DNA from: Thermomicrobiales bacterium
GTDB taxonomy: Bacteria; Chloroflexota; Chloroflexia; Thermomicrobiales; UBA6265
DNA: 10,312 nt
Assembly (NCBI GenBank): GCA_020847015.1
Contig: JADLCW010000185.1
Span: 1 to 10,312, forward strand
Reading direction: 5' to 3'
Position 1 is the stretch's first letter; each line of letters starts with the position of its first letter. A model generated the notes under the pieces. That model was given only the letters and a program-made list of their open reading frames with translations. It did not search any database and was not told the origin of the DNA. The position numbers and the translations under genes are program-made. Positions 1 through 5,468 of the stretch are shown here, piece by piece.

Positions 1-185
1 GCCAGTTCAATCGGTTCGGCGTCCTCAGTTCCCTCGGGGAGTGAAGGTTCGACATCGGCAAAGCGTGCACGCGCTTCAGCCGTGGTATGCGTCCGCCGGG
101 CGCGCGCGGGGTACGGTTCGACACCCGCCTCGCGCAGAGCTTTGGCCTTCTTGCGTCGAACTTCCTGTAACTCGGACAGTTCCAT
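1..185 (-). CDS. lysS: Lysyl-tRNA synthetase, N-terminal fragment (partial)
   Basis: Class II lysyl-tRNA synthetase charges tRNA-Lys with lysine in the cytoplasm. Only the first 61 codons lie in the window; the gene runs off the left edge. The translation starts MELSELQEVRRKKAKALREA and continues with G-V-E-P-Y-P then R-T-H-T, which is the usual N-terminal arrangement of bacterial LysRS: a charged helix, then 'G-(I/V)-x-P-Y-P' and 'R-(T/S)-H-T' before the OB-fold anticodon-binding domain. The ATG at 185-183 is preceded by an AGGGGG Shine-Dalgarno sequence about 5 bases upstream. It starts 19 bases after the greA stop on the same strand, so greA and lysS very probably form one transcription unit, an arrangement common in bacteria. 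The catalytic class II motifs are outside the window, so identity rests on this N-terminal segment plus the greA context. Confidence 0.85.
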   Translation of the reverse strand, partial: MELSELQEVRRKKAKALREAGVEPYPARARRTHTTAEARARFADVEPSLPEGTEDAEPIEL

Positions 186-204
186 CGAACCCCCTGCCGA
201 CCCG

Positions 205-672
205 TTACCCAACTTTGACGATGGTATACACCAGCGGGCCAACTGGGGTTTCCACCGTCGTCGAGTCGCCCTCGCAGCGCCCCAGCAACGCACTCCCCAC
301 CGGCGACTCGGTTGAGATGGCCCCGCCAGCCGCCGTCGCCTCCGCCGGGCTGACTAACACCCACGTCTCTTCCATGCCGTCTTCGTCCCGGATCGTCACG
401 TTGGACCCGAGCGAGACCGTGCCGTCGTCGGCGGCTGGTCCCAGCACGACGGCATTCGCCAGTGTTTGCTCCAATTCCTGGATGCGCGCTTCGGTGATGG
501 CGAACGCTTCCTTCAGATCCTCATACTCGCTATTGTCGGAAACATCGCCCGATTCGGTTTCTTCCTGAATGCGGGCAGAGATGTCCGGCAAGCGTTCGGT
601 TCGCAGCAGTGCCAGCTCCTGCTCCAACCGCGCCATGCCCGCCGCCGTCAGGGGCACTGTCCGCTGCGCCAT
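205..672 (-). CDS. greA: Transcription elongation factor GreA
   Basis: GreA enters the secondary channel of RNA polymerase and stimulates cleavage of the backtracked RNA 3' end, rescuing stalled elongation complexes. The 155-residue product is close to the usual family length of about 158. Residues 1-75 form the antiparallel coiled coil, with the acidic tip at residues 42-50 (GDVSDNSEY). Residues 80-155 are the FKBP-like C-terminal domain, ending with the typical S-P-V-G-S-A-L-L-G and V-x-T-P-x-G signatures. The ATG at 672 is chosen because AAGGA sits 7 bases upstream (680-684) and the family begins here; the frame stays open for another 101 codons upstream, but that part has no GreA-like sequence. 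The two catalytic tip acids, D41 and E44 in E. coli, appear as D43 and D46 here, a conservative change. It heads the greA-lysS unit behind a structured leader. Confidence 0.95.
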   Translation of the reverse strand: MAQRTVPLTAAGMARLEQELALLRTERLPDISARIQEETESGDVSDNSEYEDLKEAFAITEARIQELEQTLANAVVLGPAADDGTVSLGSNVTIRDEDGMEETWVLVSPAEATAAGGAISTESPVGSALLGRCEGDSTTVETPVGPLVYTIVKVG

Positions 673-842
673 GATCCGATCCTTTCGTGGGTTCGGCCGG
701 GATGGTTCCCATCCGCAGCCAAGCGCCGCCAACACATGCCGCCGGATCACGCGTTGGCGATCCGGCGGGTGGCGTCTCTCCTGCGCGCCCGCGTATATGG
801 AGTCGGGAGCCACAGGCCTGTGGCCTAGTGACTCCCGTCGAC
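673..842 (-). promoter_or_regulatory. Structured 5' leader of greA with three hairpins
   Basis: If transcription starts about 7 bases after the TATACT box, greA has an untranslated leader of roughly 170 bases. Read on the minus strand it holds three successive inverted repeats. The first is a stem at 804-809/832-837 enclosing a perfect 16-base palindrome at 809-824. The second is a perfect 10-bp stem at 739-748/759-768 with a 10-base loop. The third is a 6-bp stem at 700-705/709-714 with a 3-base loop. The Shine-Dalgarno sequence follows at 680-684. No U-run follows any stem, so none is a classical intrinsic terminator, and I see no T-box, ribosomal-protein or known riboswitch consensus. A regulatory role (attenuation, protein binding or mRNA stability) is inference. 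Together with the kinase promoter region, this explains the 322-base stretch at 673-994 that lacks a gene. Confidence 0.5.
804..837. repeat. Perfect 16-base palindrome inside a longer inverted repeat
   Basis: Bases 809-824 (GCCACAGGCCTGTGGC) read the same on both strands. They are flanked by CGGGAG at 804-809 and CTCCCG at 832-837. A second pairing, GAGTC 800-804 with GACTC 830-834, is also possible. It sits immediately downstream of the greA -10 box, so it could be a dimeric repressor operator at the DNA level or the first hairpin of the transcript. The sequence alone does not decide between these. Confidence 0.6.
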
Positions 843-848
843 GCCCCG

Positions 849-854
849 AGTATA
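849..854 (-). promoter_or_regulatory. Putative -10 box of the greA-lysS promoter
   Basis: On the minus strand this reads TATACT, one base from the sigma-70-type consensus TATAAT, followed by CGGGG. No good TTGACA-like -35 lies 16-18 bases upstream; the nearest candidate is TGGATA at 873-878. The position suits transcription of greA in a region otherwise devoid of minus-strand genes. The same TAT(A/G)(C/A)TCG pattern recurs at the other promoters of this window. Confidence 0.45.
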
Positions 855-902
855 GGCCGCGGCGATGGCATCTATCCAGTCGGACGACCGACACAGGCGG
901 CC

Positions 903-922
903 GGATGGCCCGCCGGGCATCC
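903..922. promoter_or_regulatory. Operator-like inverted repeat in the FGGY kinase promoter
   Basis: The segment GGATGGCCCGCCGGGCATCC has arms GGAT/ATCC and GCCCG/CGGGC around a central C at 913, with one extra G at 907 breaking perfect symmetry. It lies directly upstream of the -10 box at 928-933, covering the spacer and -35 area, where a bound repressor would block polymerase. Sugar-kinase genes are often under local repressors with sites like this, but no regulator gene is in the window. Calling it an operator is inference. Confidence 0.35.
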
Positions 923-924
923 TT

Positions 925-933
925 TGCTATGAT
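925..933 (+). promoter_or_regulatory. Putative extended -10 promoter of the FGGY kinase
   Basis: The segment TGCTATGAT combines a TG-n extension with TATGAT (928-933). The predicted start near 940 would give a leader of about 55 bases before the ATG at 995. There is no recognisable -35, which is compatible with an extended -10 promoter. The following bases (CGCC) match those after the rpe and operon -10 boxes. Confidence 0.45.
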
Positions 934-994
934 CGCCGGGCGAATCGGTCGAGCGGCGCTTTCGGGGCGCGGCAAAGCGGGGAGAGGACCGGCA

Positions 995-2551
995 ATGGCC
1001 GGGGAATTGCTGCTGGGCGTCGATATCGGAACCTATAGCGCCAAGGGCGTGCTCTGCACCCCGGAGGGCAAGGTCGTCGCCACCGCCACCGTCGAGCACG
1101 CCCTGAGCCTGCCCCGACCCGGCTGGGCCGAACACGATGCCGACGCCATCTGGTGGGGCGAGTTCGTCGCCATTACGCGCGCGTTGCTGGCTCAGGGATT
1201 CTCGGGCGACCAGGTCAAGGGCATCGCCGTCAGCGCCATCGGCGCCTGCGTGCTGCCGGTCGACGCCAACGGTCGTCCCTTGCGGCCAGGCATCCTCTAC
1301 GGCATCGACACCCGCGCCTCAGCCGAGATCGCTCAACTCAATGCCCGCTTTGGTGAGGAAGCCATGTTCGCGCTGGGCGGAGCCGCGCTCACCTCTCAGG
1401 CGATCGGTCCCAAAATCCTCTGGATTCGTGAGCGTGAGCCAGAGATCTACGCGAAAACAGCCCGCTTCATCGCATCCTCTTCTTACATGGTGTTTCGCCT
1501 CACCGGCGAGTACGTCATGGATCCGCACACCGCGTCGTACTACAACCCGCTGTTCGATCTACGCGCGCTGAAGTGGGATGACCGCTTCGCCGAACCCATC
1601 GTGGATCTCGACAAACTACCCCGATTGCTTTGGCCTAACGAAATCGCGGGAGTTGTCACCCCGGAAGCGGCTGCCGAAACCGGACTGGCGTCCGGTACGC
1701 CGGTCACCGCCGGCACCATCGATGCTGCCGCTGAAGCGATCAGCGTCGGGGTGGCGGCTCCGGGCGACATGATGGTGATGTACGGCACCACCATGTTCTT
1801 TATCCATGTCACTGCCAATCCGGTGCCCGACGAGCGCATGTGGGCGACCGCTTTCGCGCTGCCCGGGCTCTACACCATCGACGGCGGCATGTCGACGACC
1901 GGCGCGCTGACTCGCTGGTTCCGCGACAACCTCGGCCAGCCAGAGATGGCCGCTCAGGCAGCAGGCGGTCCCAATGCCTACGCCTCGTTGGCGGCTATGG
2001 CCGGGGAAGTCTCGCCAGGGGCGAACGGGTTGATTTGCCTGCCCTACTTCGCCGGCGAGCGCACCCCCATCAACGATCCCGACGCGCGCGGCGTTTACGC
2101 CGGGTTGACCCTCTCCCACACACGCGCCCATCTGTACCGGGCGAGTTTGGAAGGAACCGCCTTTGGGGTGCGTCACAACCTGGAAACGATGGATGCCATG
2201 GGAGCCACGCCGAAGCGTCTGGTCGCGGTGGGCGGCGGAGCCAGCAACCCGATTTGGCTGCAGATCGTCTCGGACGCGAGCGGACTGCCGCAAGACGTGC
2301 CGGAACGCACCATCGGCGCTTCCTACGGCGACGCTTTCCTGGCCGGTCTGGCGACGGGGCTGGTTCCCTCGCTGGACGCACTGCACCGCGATTGGGTGAA
2401 ACTCGCGACCACCTACCGGCCCAACGCGAACATCAAGGCGATCTACGACGACTACTACCCGGTTTATCGAGGGCTGTACGAGTCGTCAAAGGAGCAACTG
2501 CACGCACTTGCTCGCCTGGGCGGCGAGGCAGTCGAAGCAGCCGAAGATTGA
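995..2551 (+). CDS. FGGY-family carbohydrate kinase (xylulokinase-like)
   Basis: This is an ATP-dependent sugar kinase of the actin-like (ASKHA) fold, 518 residues, the usual FGGY size. Residues 7-20 contain the phosphate-1 loop (GVDIGTYSAKG). Residues 102-107 (YGIDTR) correspond to the sugar-contacting D-x-R segment that follows the N-terminal core. D243 in GTIDAAAEA is the expected catalytic base. Residues 264-267 (GTTM) and the glycine-rich VGGGASNPIW (412-421), followed by D427-A-S-G-L-P, form the ATP-side elements of the second domain. The ATG at 995 has GAGAGG 7 bases upstream and starts just before the first motif; the open frame back to 569 lies over the greA leader and is not credible as protein. 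The YGIDTR segment differs from the W-x-D-x-R of classical xylulokinases, so D-xylulose is only one candidate substrate. Convergent rpe would handle a pentulose 5-phosphate product, which mildly favours a pentulose. Confidence 0.85.
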   Translation: MAGELLLGVDIGTYSAKGVLCTPEGKVVATATVEHALSLPRPGWAEHDADAIWWGEFVAITRALLAQGFSGDQVKGIAVSAIGACVLPVDANGRPLRPGILYGIDTRASAEIAQLNARFGEEAMFALGGAALTSQAIGPKILWIREREPEIYAKTARFIASSSYMVFRLTGEYVMDPHTASYYNPLFDLRALKWDDRFAEPIVDLDKLPRLLWPNEIAGVVTPEAAAETGLASGTPVTAGTIDAAAEAISVGVAAPGDMMVMYGTTMFFIHVTANPVPDERMWATAFALPGLYTIDGGMSTTGALTRWFRDNLGQPEMAAQAAGGPNAYASLAAMAGEVSPGANGLICLPYFAGERTPINDPDARGVYAGLTLSHTRAHLYRASLEGTAFGVRHNLETMDAMGATPKRLVAVGGGASNPIWLQIVSDASGLPQDVPERTIGASYGDAFLAGLATGLVPSLDALHRDWVKLATTYRPNANIKAIYDDYYPVYRGLYESSKEQLHALARLGGEAVEAAED

Positions 2552-2569
2552 TCCCGCCCGGTTGTGGGC

Positions 2570-2599
2570 TGAGGGGCGGCGCGCGCAAGTCGCCCCTCA
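2570..2599. terminator. Likely bidirectional terminator between convergent genes
   Basis: A perfect 9-bp inverted repeat, TGAGGGGCG (2570-2578) and CGCCCCTCA (2591-2599), encloses a 12-base loop. It lies in the 76-base gap between the stop codons of the plus-strand kinase and the minus-strand isomerase-like gene. There is no clear T-tract on either side, which is common in high-GC genomes, so termination by this stem is likely but not certain. Confidence 0.6.
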
Positions 2600-2627
2600 C
2601 GCGTTGTTGGTGGATGCGTCAGCGCGC

Positions 2628-3701
2628 TTACGCCGGAAACACTTCGCCCAGCGCCGCGATCGCCGCGTCGTCGTGATCGGCGGCCCGGAGCGGATCGATG
2701 ATGTCGCGCTCCAGATTCGGCACATAGCAGACGATCGCATCGCCGCTGCCGGTCGGAATCATGGTGACCTCGCCGATGGCCGCCGGCAGAATGCATGATG
2801 CCGCTCGCCCCAGCATCAACTCGCCGTCGTTCCAGGCGATCCGCAGCGGATCGCCGACATTGGAGACGGTCAGGCAGCGATCCGGCCGCGCCGTCTCGAC
2901 ATGCGGCTCGGCAAGCGCCCAGCGCTCAATGGCGAAATGCGGCCCCGCCCCGCCGATGACGAACCTGTTGCCCGGCTCCGCGCTCGGTCGCGCCAGCCCC
3001 GGATTGGGTTTCGGCAGGAAGTGGGTGCGCAGTTCCCGCAGCGTCTGCTCGATATTGCGATCCCACTCAGCCTCGCTGAGACGATTGCCGCGCAGATCGA
3101 CCGGCATGACGTGTTGAGAGAGATCGCTGGTCTGCTGCACCTCGAAGATCAGCGTGCCCGGGCCAAAGGAATGCAGAACACCCGCGGGCACGTAGACCGT
3201 GTCGCCCGGCCGAATCTCATGGCGAGGCATCACGGCATCGTAATCCTGCGCCTTGAACGCCCGCCGTAGATCGTCATGCGAAAGACCGGGTTTGATGCCG
3301 GCGAGGATCGAGGCCCCCGGTTCACACCAGAGGATATGCCACGCCTCGGTTTTGCCATGCGGCTCCGAGTAGACGCGGCGCGCGGTTTCGTCATCGGCGT
3401 GGAGATGCACCGGCAGCATGTGGCTGGCGTCGAGGAATTTGTCCAGCAGGGGGAAATGCGGCCCGCTCCATCCGCGCCCGACCAGTTCCTCTGGATGATC
3501 CACGACGAGATCGTGCAGCAAGCGGCCGGCGTAGGGCCCCGACAGGATCGTGGCCGGCGCGTCCTTCTGGTCGCTGATCTCCCACGTCTCGGCGACGATC
3601 CCTTCCGGGGTTCCCATCTTGCCGAGCCGCTCCGGGATCAATCGCTCGCCGAACGCGTAATCACGCACATGCACGCTCAGGGTGATTGGTGACCACTCCA
3701 T
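2628..3701 (-). CDS. Class I mannose-6-phosphate isomerase-like cupin protein
   Basis: Family members interconvert mannose 6-phosphate and fructose 6-phosphate with a metal bound in a cupin fold. The 357 residues follow the short bacterial (Bacillus-type) layout: E38-TWEIS near the N-terminus, F83-PLLDKFLDA, the ligand strand P97-VHLHADDE, K117-TEAWHIL with the predicted metal ligand E119, and P172-AGVLHSFGPG with the ligand H177, followed by FEVQQTSD. Two expected active-site residues differ. The Gln of S-V-Q-V-H-P-D-D-E is H99, and the Arg of the usual T-Y-R-V-Y-D is H197 in SQHVMP. The substrate may therefore not be mannose 6-phosphate. The ATG at 3701 has GGGGG 7 bases upstream and lies 18 bases after the rpe stop, so it is the second gene of an rpe operon. 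I am confident of the superfamily and less so of the reaction. Confidence 0.8.
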   Translation of the reverse strand: MEWSPITLSVHVRDYAFGERLIPERLGKMGTPEGIVAETWEISDQKDAPATILSGPYAGRLLHDLVVDHPEELVGRGWSGPHFPLLDKFLDASHMLPVHLHADDETARRVYSEPHGKTEAWHILWCEPGASILAGIKPGLSHDDLRRAFKAQDYDAVMPRHEIRPGDTVYVPAGVLHSFGPGTLIFEVQQTSDLSQHVMPVDLRGNRLSEAEWDRNIEQTLRELRTHFLPKPNPGLARPSAEPGNRFVIGGAGPHFAIERWALAEPHVETARPDRCLTVSNVGDPLRIAWNDGELMLGRAASCILPAAIGEVTMIPTGSGDAIVCYVPNLERDIIDPLRAADHDDAAIAALGEVFPA

Positions 3702-3719
3702 TGGTTCGCCCCCTGCCGC

Positions 3720-4397
3720 TCAGTTCGTCGCGGCCAGCGCGGCTCGCAGTTCGCCCATCGTTTCCGACACAGGTCGGTCGGGCACGAAGATCGACGACCC
3801 GATCACGATCGAGTCCGCTCCTGCCTCCACGACCTTGCGAATATTGGACGCACGGATGCCGCCGTCGATCTGGAGCGTGCACTGCGGGTTGCGCCGATCG
3901 ATCATCTCCCGCATCCGGCGGATGCGATCCAGCGAGGCCGGAATGAACGTCTGACCGCCGAATCCGGGGTTGACGGTCATGATCAGCACCTGGCGGACGA
4001 TGGGCAAGACGTCTTCCAGCATCACCAGCGGCGTGCCGGGGTTGATCGCGATGCCGGGAGCCGCACCAGCTTCCTCGATCGCCCGCAGCGTCCGATAGAC
4101 ATGGACATCGGCTTCGACGTGGATCGTGAGCACATCGGCTCCCGCCGCCACGAATTCATCGATCCACTGGGCCGGTTCGACGATCATCAAATGGACATCG
4201 ACGGGCAGACTCGTCCCGCCGCGAACGGCGCGCAGCACCGGAGGCCCGACAGTGATATTGGGCACGTAGCGCCCATCCATCACATCAACGTGGATATAGT
4301 CGGCTCCAGCCGCGGCGACCGCGTCGATCTGCGCTCCCAGCCGCAGAAAATCGGCCGAGAGAATCGACGGCCCGATTCGCGCCGTCAAATGGGTCAC
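3720..4397 (-). CDS. rpe: Ribulose-phosphate 3-epimerase
   Basis: This enzyme interconverts D-ribulose 5-phosphate and D-xylulose 5-phosphate in the pentose phosphate pathway. The 225-residue TIM barrel carries the family signatures: PSILSADF (10-17), HVDVMDG (36-42), DVHLMI (67-72), TVNPGFGGQTFI (141-152), IDGGI (177-181) and the phosphate-binding G200-SSIF. H36, D38, H69 and D178 are the expected metal ligands, with D38 and D178 also the acid/base pair, so the enzyme looks intact. The start is the GTG at 4397: GGAGG lies 8 bases upstream and the reading begins V-T-H-L-T-A-R-I-G-P-S. The frame stays open upstream into the divergent gene, but that part is not Rpe-like and would overlap the divergent promoter. 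The isomerase-like gene follows after 18 bases. Convergence with a FGGY kinase fits conversion of a kinase product such as xylulose 5-phosphate, which is inference. Confidence 0.95.
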   Translation of the reverse strand: MTHLTARIGPSILSADFLRLGAQIDAVAAAGADYIHVDVMDGRYVPNITVGPPVLRAVRGGTSLPVDVHLMIVEPAQWIDEFVAAGADVLTIHVEADVHVYRTLRAIEEAGAAPGIAINPGTPLVMLEDVLPIVRQVLIMTVNPGFGGQTFIPASLDRIRRMREMIDRRNPQCTLQIDGGIRASNIRKVVEAGADSIVIGSSIFVPDRPVSETMGELRAALAATN

Positions 4398-4455
4398 GCC
4401 TGCGTCCTCCCCGGGCGCGCTTCGCCCAAATGACCGGTCGCCCGCACGAAAGGCG

Positions 4456-4464
4456 ATCATACCA
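4456..4464 (-). promoter_or_regulatory. Putative extended -10 promoter of rpe
   Basis: On the minus strand this reads TGGTATGAT, a TG-n extension plus TATGAT at 4456-4461, followed by CGCC. Transcription would start near 4449, giving about 50 bases of leader that includes the GGAGG before the GTG start. Its 10-mer TATGATCGCC is identical to the one upstream of the FGGY kinase. It lies 26 bases from the divergent TATACT box. Confidence 0.5.
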
Positions 4465-4487
4465 GCCGGCGTCGGCGCCGCGGTCGC

Positions 4488-4493
4488 TATACT
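4488..4493 (+). promoter_or_regulatory. -10 box of the five-gene operon, placed for a leaderless start
   Basis: TATACT ends only 9 bases before the ATG at 4503. With a normal -10 to +1 distance, transcription would begin at about 4500-4503, leaving an RNA leader of 0-3 bases. There is no Shine-Dalgarno sequence before that ATG. The spacing matches leaderless promoters of the kind known in Deinococcus and actinobacteria. The following bases are CGCC, as at two other promoters here. Confidence 0.5.
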
Positions 4494-4502
4494 CGCCGCG
4501 CG

Positions 4503-5468
4503 ATGTTCCCTGCGACCGCGCCAGCCGGAGATGTGTTTCTCACGATGAACGCGCCCACCCCTGTGTCCACTTCCCGTTCGGGAACCGGCGCCCATCGGCA
4601 GCCGGCGCCCCCCGTCTGGCTCTGGGTCGGGCTGTGTCTCGTCGCAGTGGCTTGGTGGGTCGCCTGGTTCGGTCCGCCGCCGATCCACTTCTACACTTTC
4701 TTCCCGCTTTGGCTCGGCTATATCCTCACCGTGGACGGTCTCGTGCATGTCCGGGCCGGTGCGTCGCTGCTGACTCGCAGCCCCGCCCGCTGGGCGCTTC
4801 TGTTCGCCTTCAGCATCCCGCTCTGGTGGCTTTTCGAGTGGGCCAACCAGTTTCTCGGCAACTGGCGGTATGTCATGCCCTATCGTTATGCCCCGCTGAC
4901 CTATTTCCTGCTCTCATCGCTGGCGTTCTCCACCGTGATGCCGGCCATTTTCGAAACGGCGACGCTGCTGCGAACCTTCGCGCCGTTTCGCGCCGCCCGG
5001 CGCTGGCTGCGAATTGCTCCGGGGCGCGGCGGGCTGATCGCCATTTCGCTGTTGGGAGCGGCTGTGTTCGCGGCCTCGTTGCTCTGGCCGAGCCTCTTCT
5101 TTCCGCTCGTGTGGGTCGGCGGGTTTCTGCTGCTCGACCCGATCAATCGGCTGATGGGATCGAAGAGCATCGCCGCCGATGTCGCTCGCGGACAATGGGG
5201 CGCCGTGCTGCTGCTCTGGGCGGCGGGGCTGGTCTGCGGATTTTTCTGGGAGATGTGGAACGTGTTCTCGATGCCGAAATGGGTCTACGAGATCCCTTTT
5301 GCGGCGGATCCCAAACTGTTTGAAATGCCCGTGCTCGGCTATGGTGGCTATCTTCCCTTCGCGCTGGAGGTGTACGCCGTCTACAACCTGCTGCACGGCC
5401 TCCTGTTCCGACGCGCCGATACGTTCTTGCCGTTCGGCTCTACCGGGCGCCCCGAGTCGCCATCATGA
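4503..5468 (+). CDS. Polytopic membrane protein of unknown function, two-repeat architecture
   Basis: I do not recognise this 321-residue protein. After a polar, probably cytoplasmic, N-terminus (1-35), hydrophobic segments lie near residues 37-56, 65-80, 95-112, 131-150, 177-195, 198-211, 233-248 and 278-301, giving about seven or eight membrane spans. It is exceptionally rich in Trp and Phe at segment ends (for example WWLFEWANQFLGNWRY at 108-123). The two halves are similar: FFPL at 66 and 199, D78 and D212, W97 and W232, E112 and E250, W121-x-Y and W260-x-Y, and E151 and E289 all recur at an offset of 133-139, pointing to internal duplication. The ATG at 4503 is preferred because of the promoter 9 bases upstream. 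A second ATG at 4545 has GGAG 15 bases upstream, which is too far to be convincing. It is the first gene of the operon and overlaps the DUF3662-FHA start by four bases, so the two are probably translationally coupled. Confidence 0.8.
   Translation: MFPATAPAGDVFLTMNAPTPVSTSRSGTGAHRQPAPPVWLWVGLCLVAVAWWVAWFGPPPIHFYTFFPLWLGYILTVDGLVHVRAGASLLTRSPARWALLFAFSIPLWWLFEWANQFLGNWRYVMPYRYAPLTYFLLSSLAFSTVMPAIFETATLLRTFAPFRAARRWLRIAPGRGGLIAISLLGAAVFAASLLWPSLFFPLVWVGGFLLLDPINRLMGSKSIAADVARGQWGAVLLLWAAGLVCGFFWEMWNVFSMPKWVYEIPFAADPKLFEMPVLGYGGYLPFALEVYAVYNLLHGLLFRRADTFLPFGSTGRPESPS

Noticed and set aside
673..975. 101-codon upstream extension of the greA reading frame (minus strand)
   Set aside because: It lacks GreA-like sequence, is Arg/Pro-rich as expected for noncoding high-GC DNA, and contains the predicted promoter and hairpins. 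The ATG at 672 has a good ribosome-binding site and fits the family N-terminus.
569..994. 142-codon upstream extension of the FGGY kinase frame (plus strand)
   Set aside because: It runs antisense through greA and its leader. The kinase family begins with the G-V-D-I-G motif just after the ATG at 995, which has GAGAGG upstream.
1616..2386. Long minus-strand open frame opposite the FGGY kinase
   Set aside because: A shadow of GC-rich codon structure: no recognisable domain, and the opposite strand encodes a complete conserved kinase.
4398..4748. Upstream extension of the rpe frame (minus strand) into the divergent gene
   Set aside because: It would cover both divergent promoters and the start of the membrane protein gene. 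The GTG at 4397 with GGAGG gives a normal-length epimerase.
4430..5323. 297-codon plus-strand frame overlapping the membrane protein in another frame
   Set aside because: Composition is Arg/Ala/Ser-rich without domain signatures, while the alternative frame gives a clean multi-span membrane protein with repeated motifs and an ATGA overlap with the next gene.
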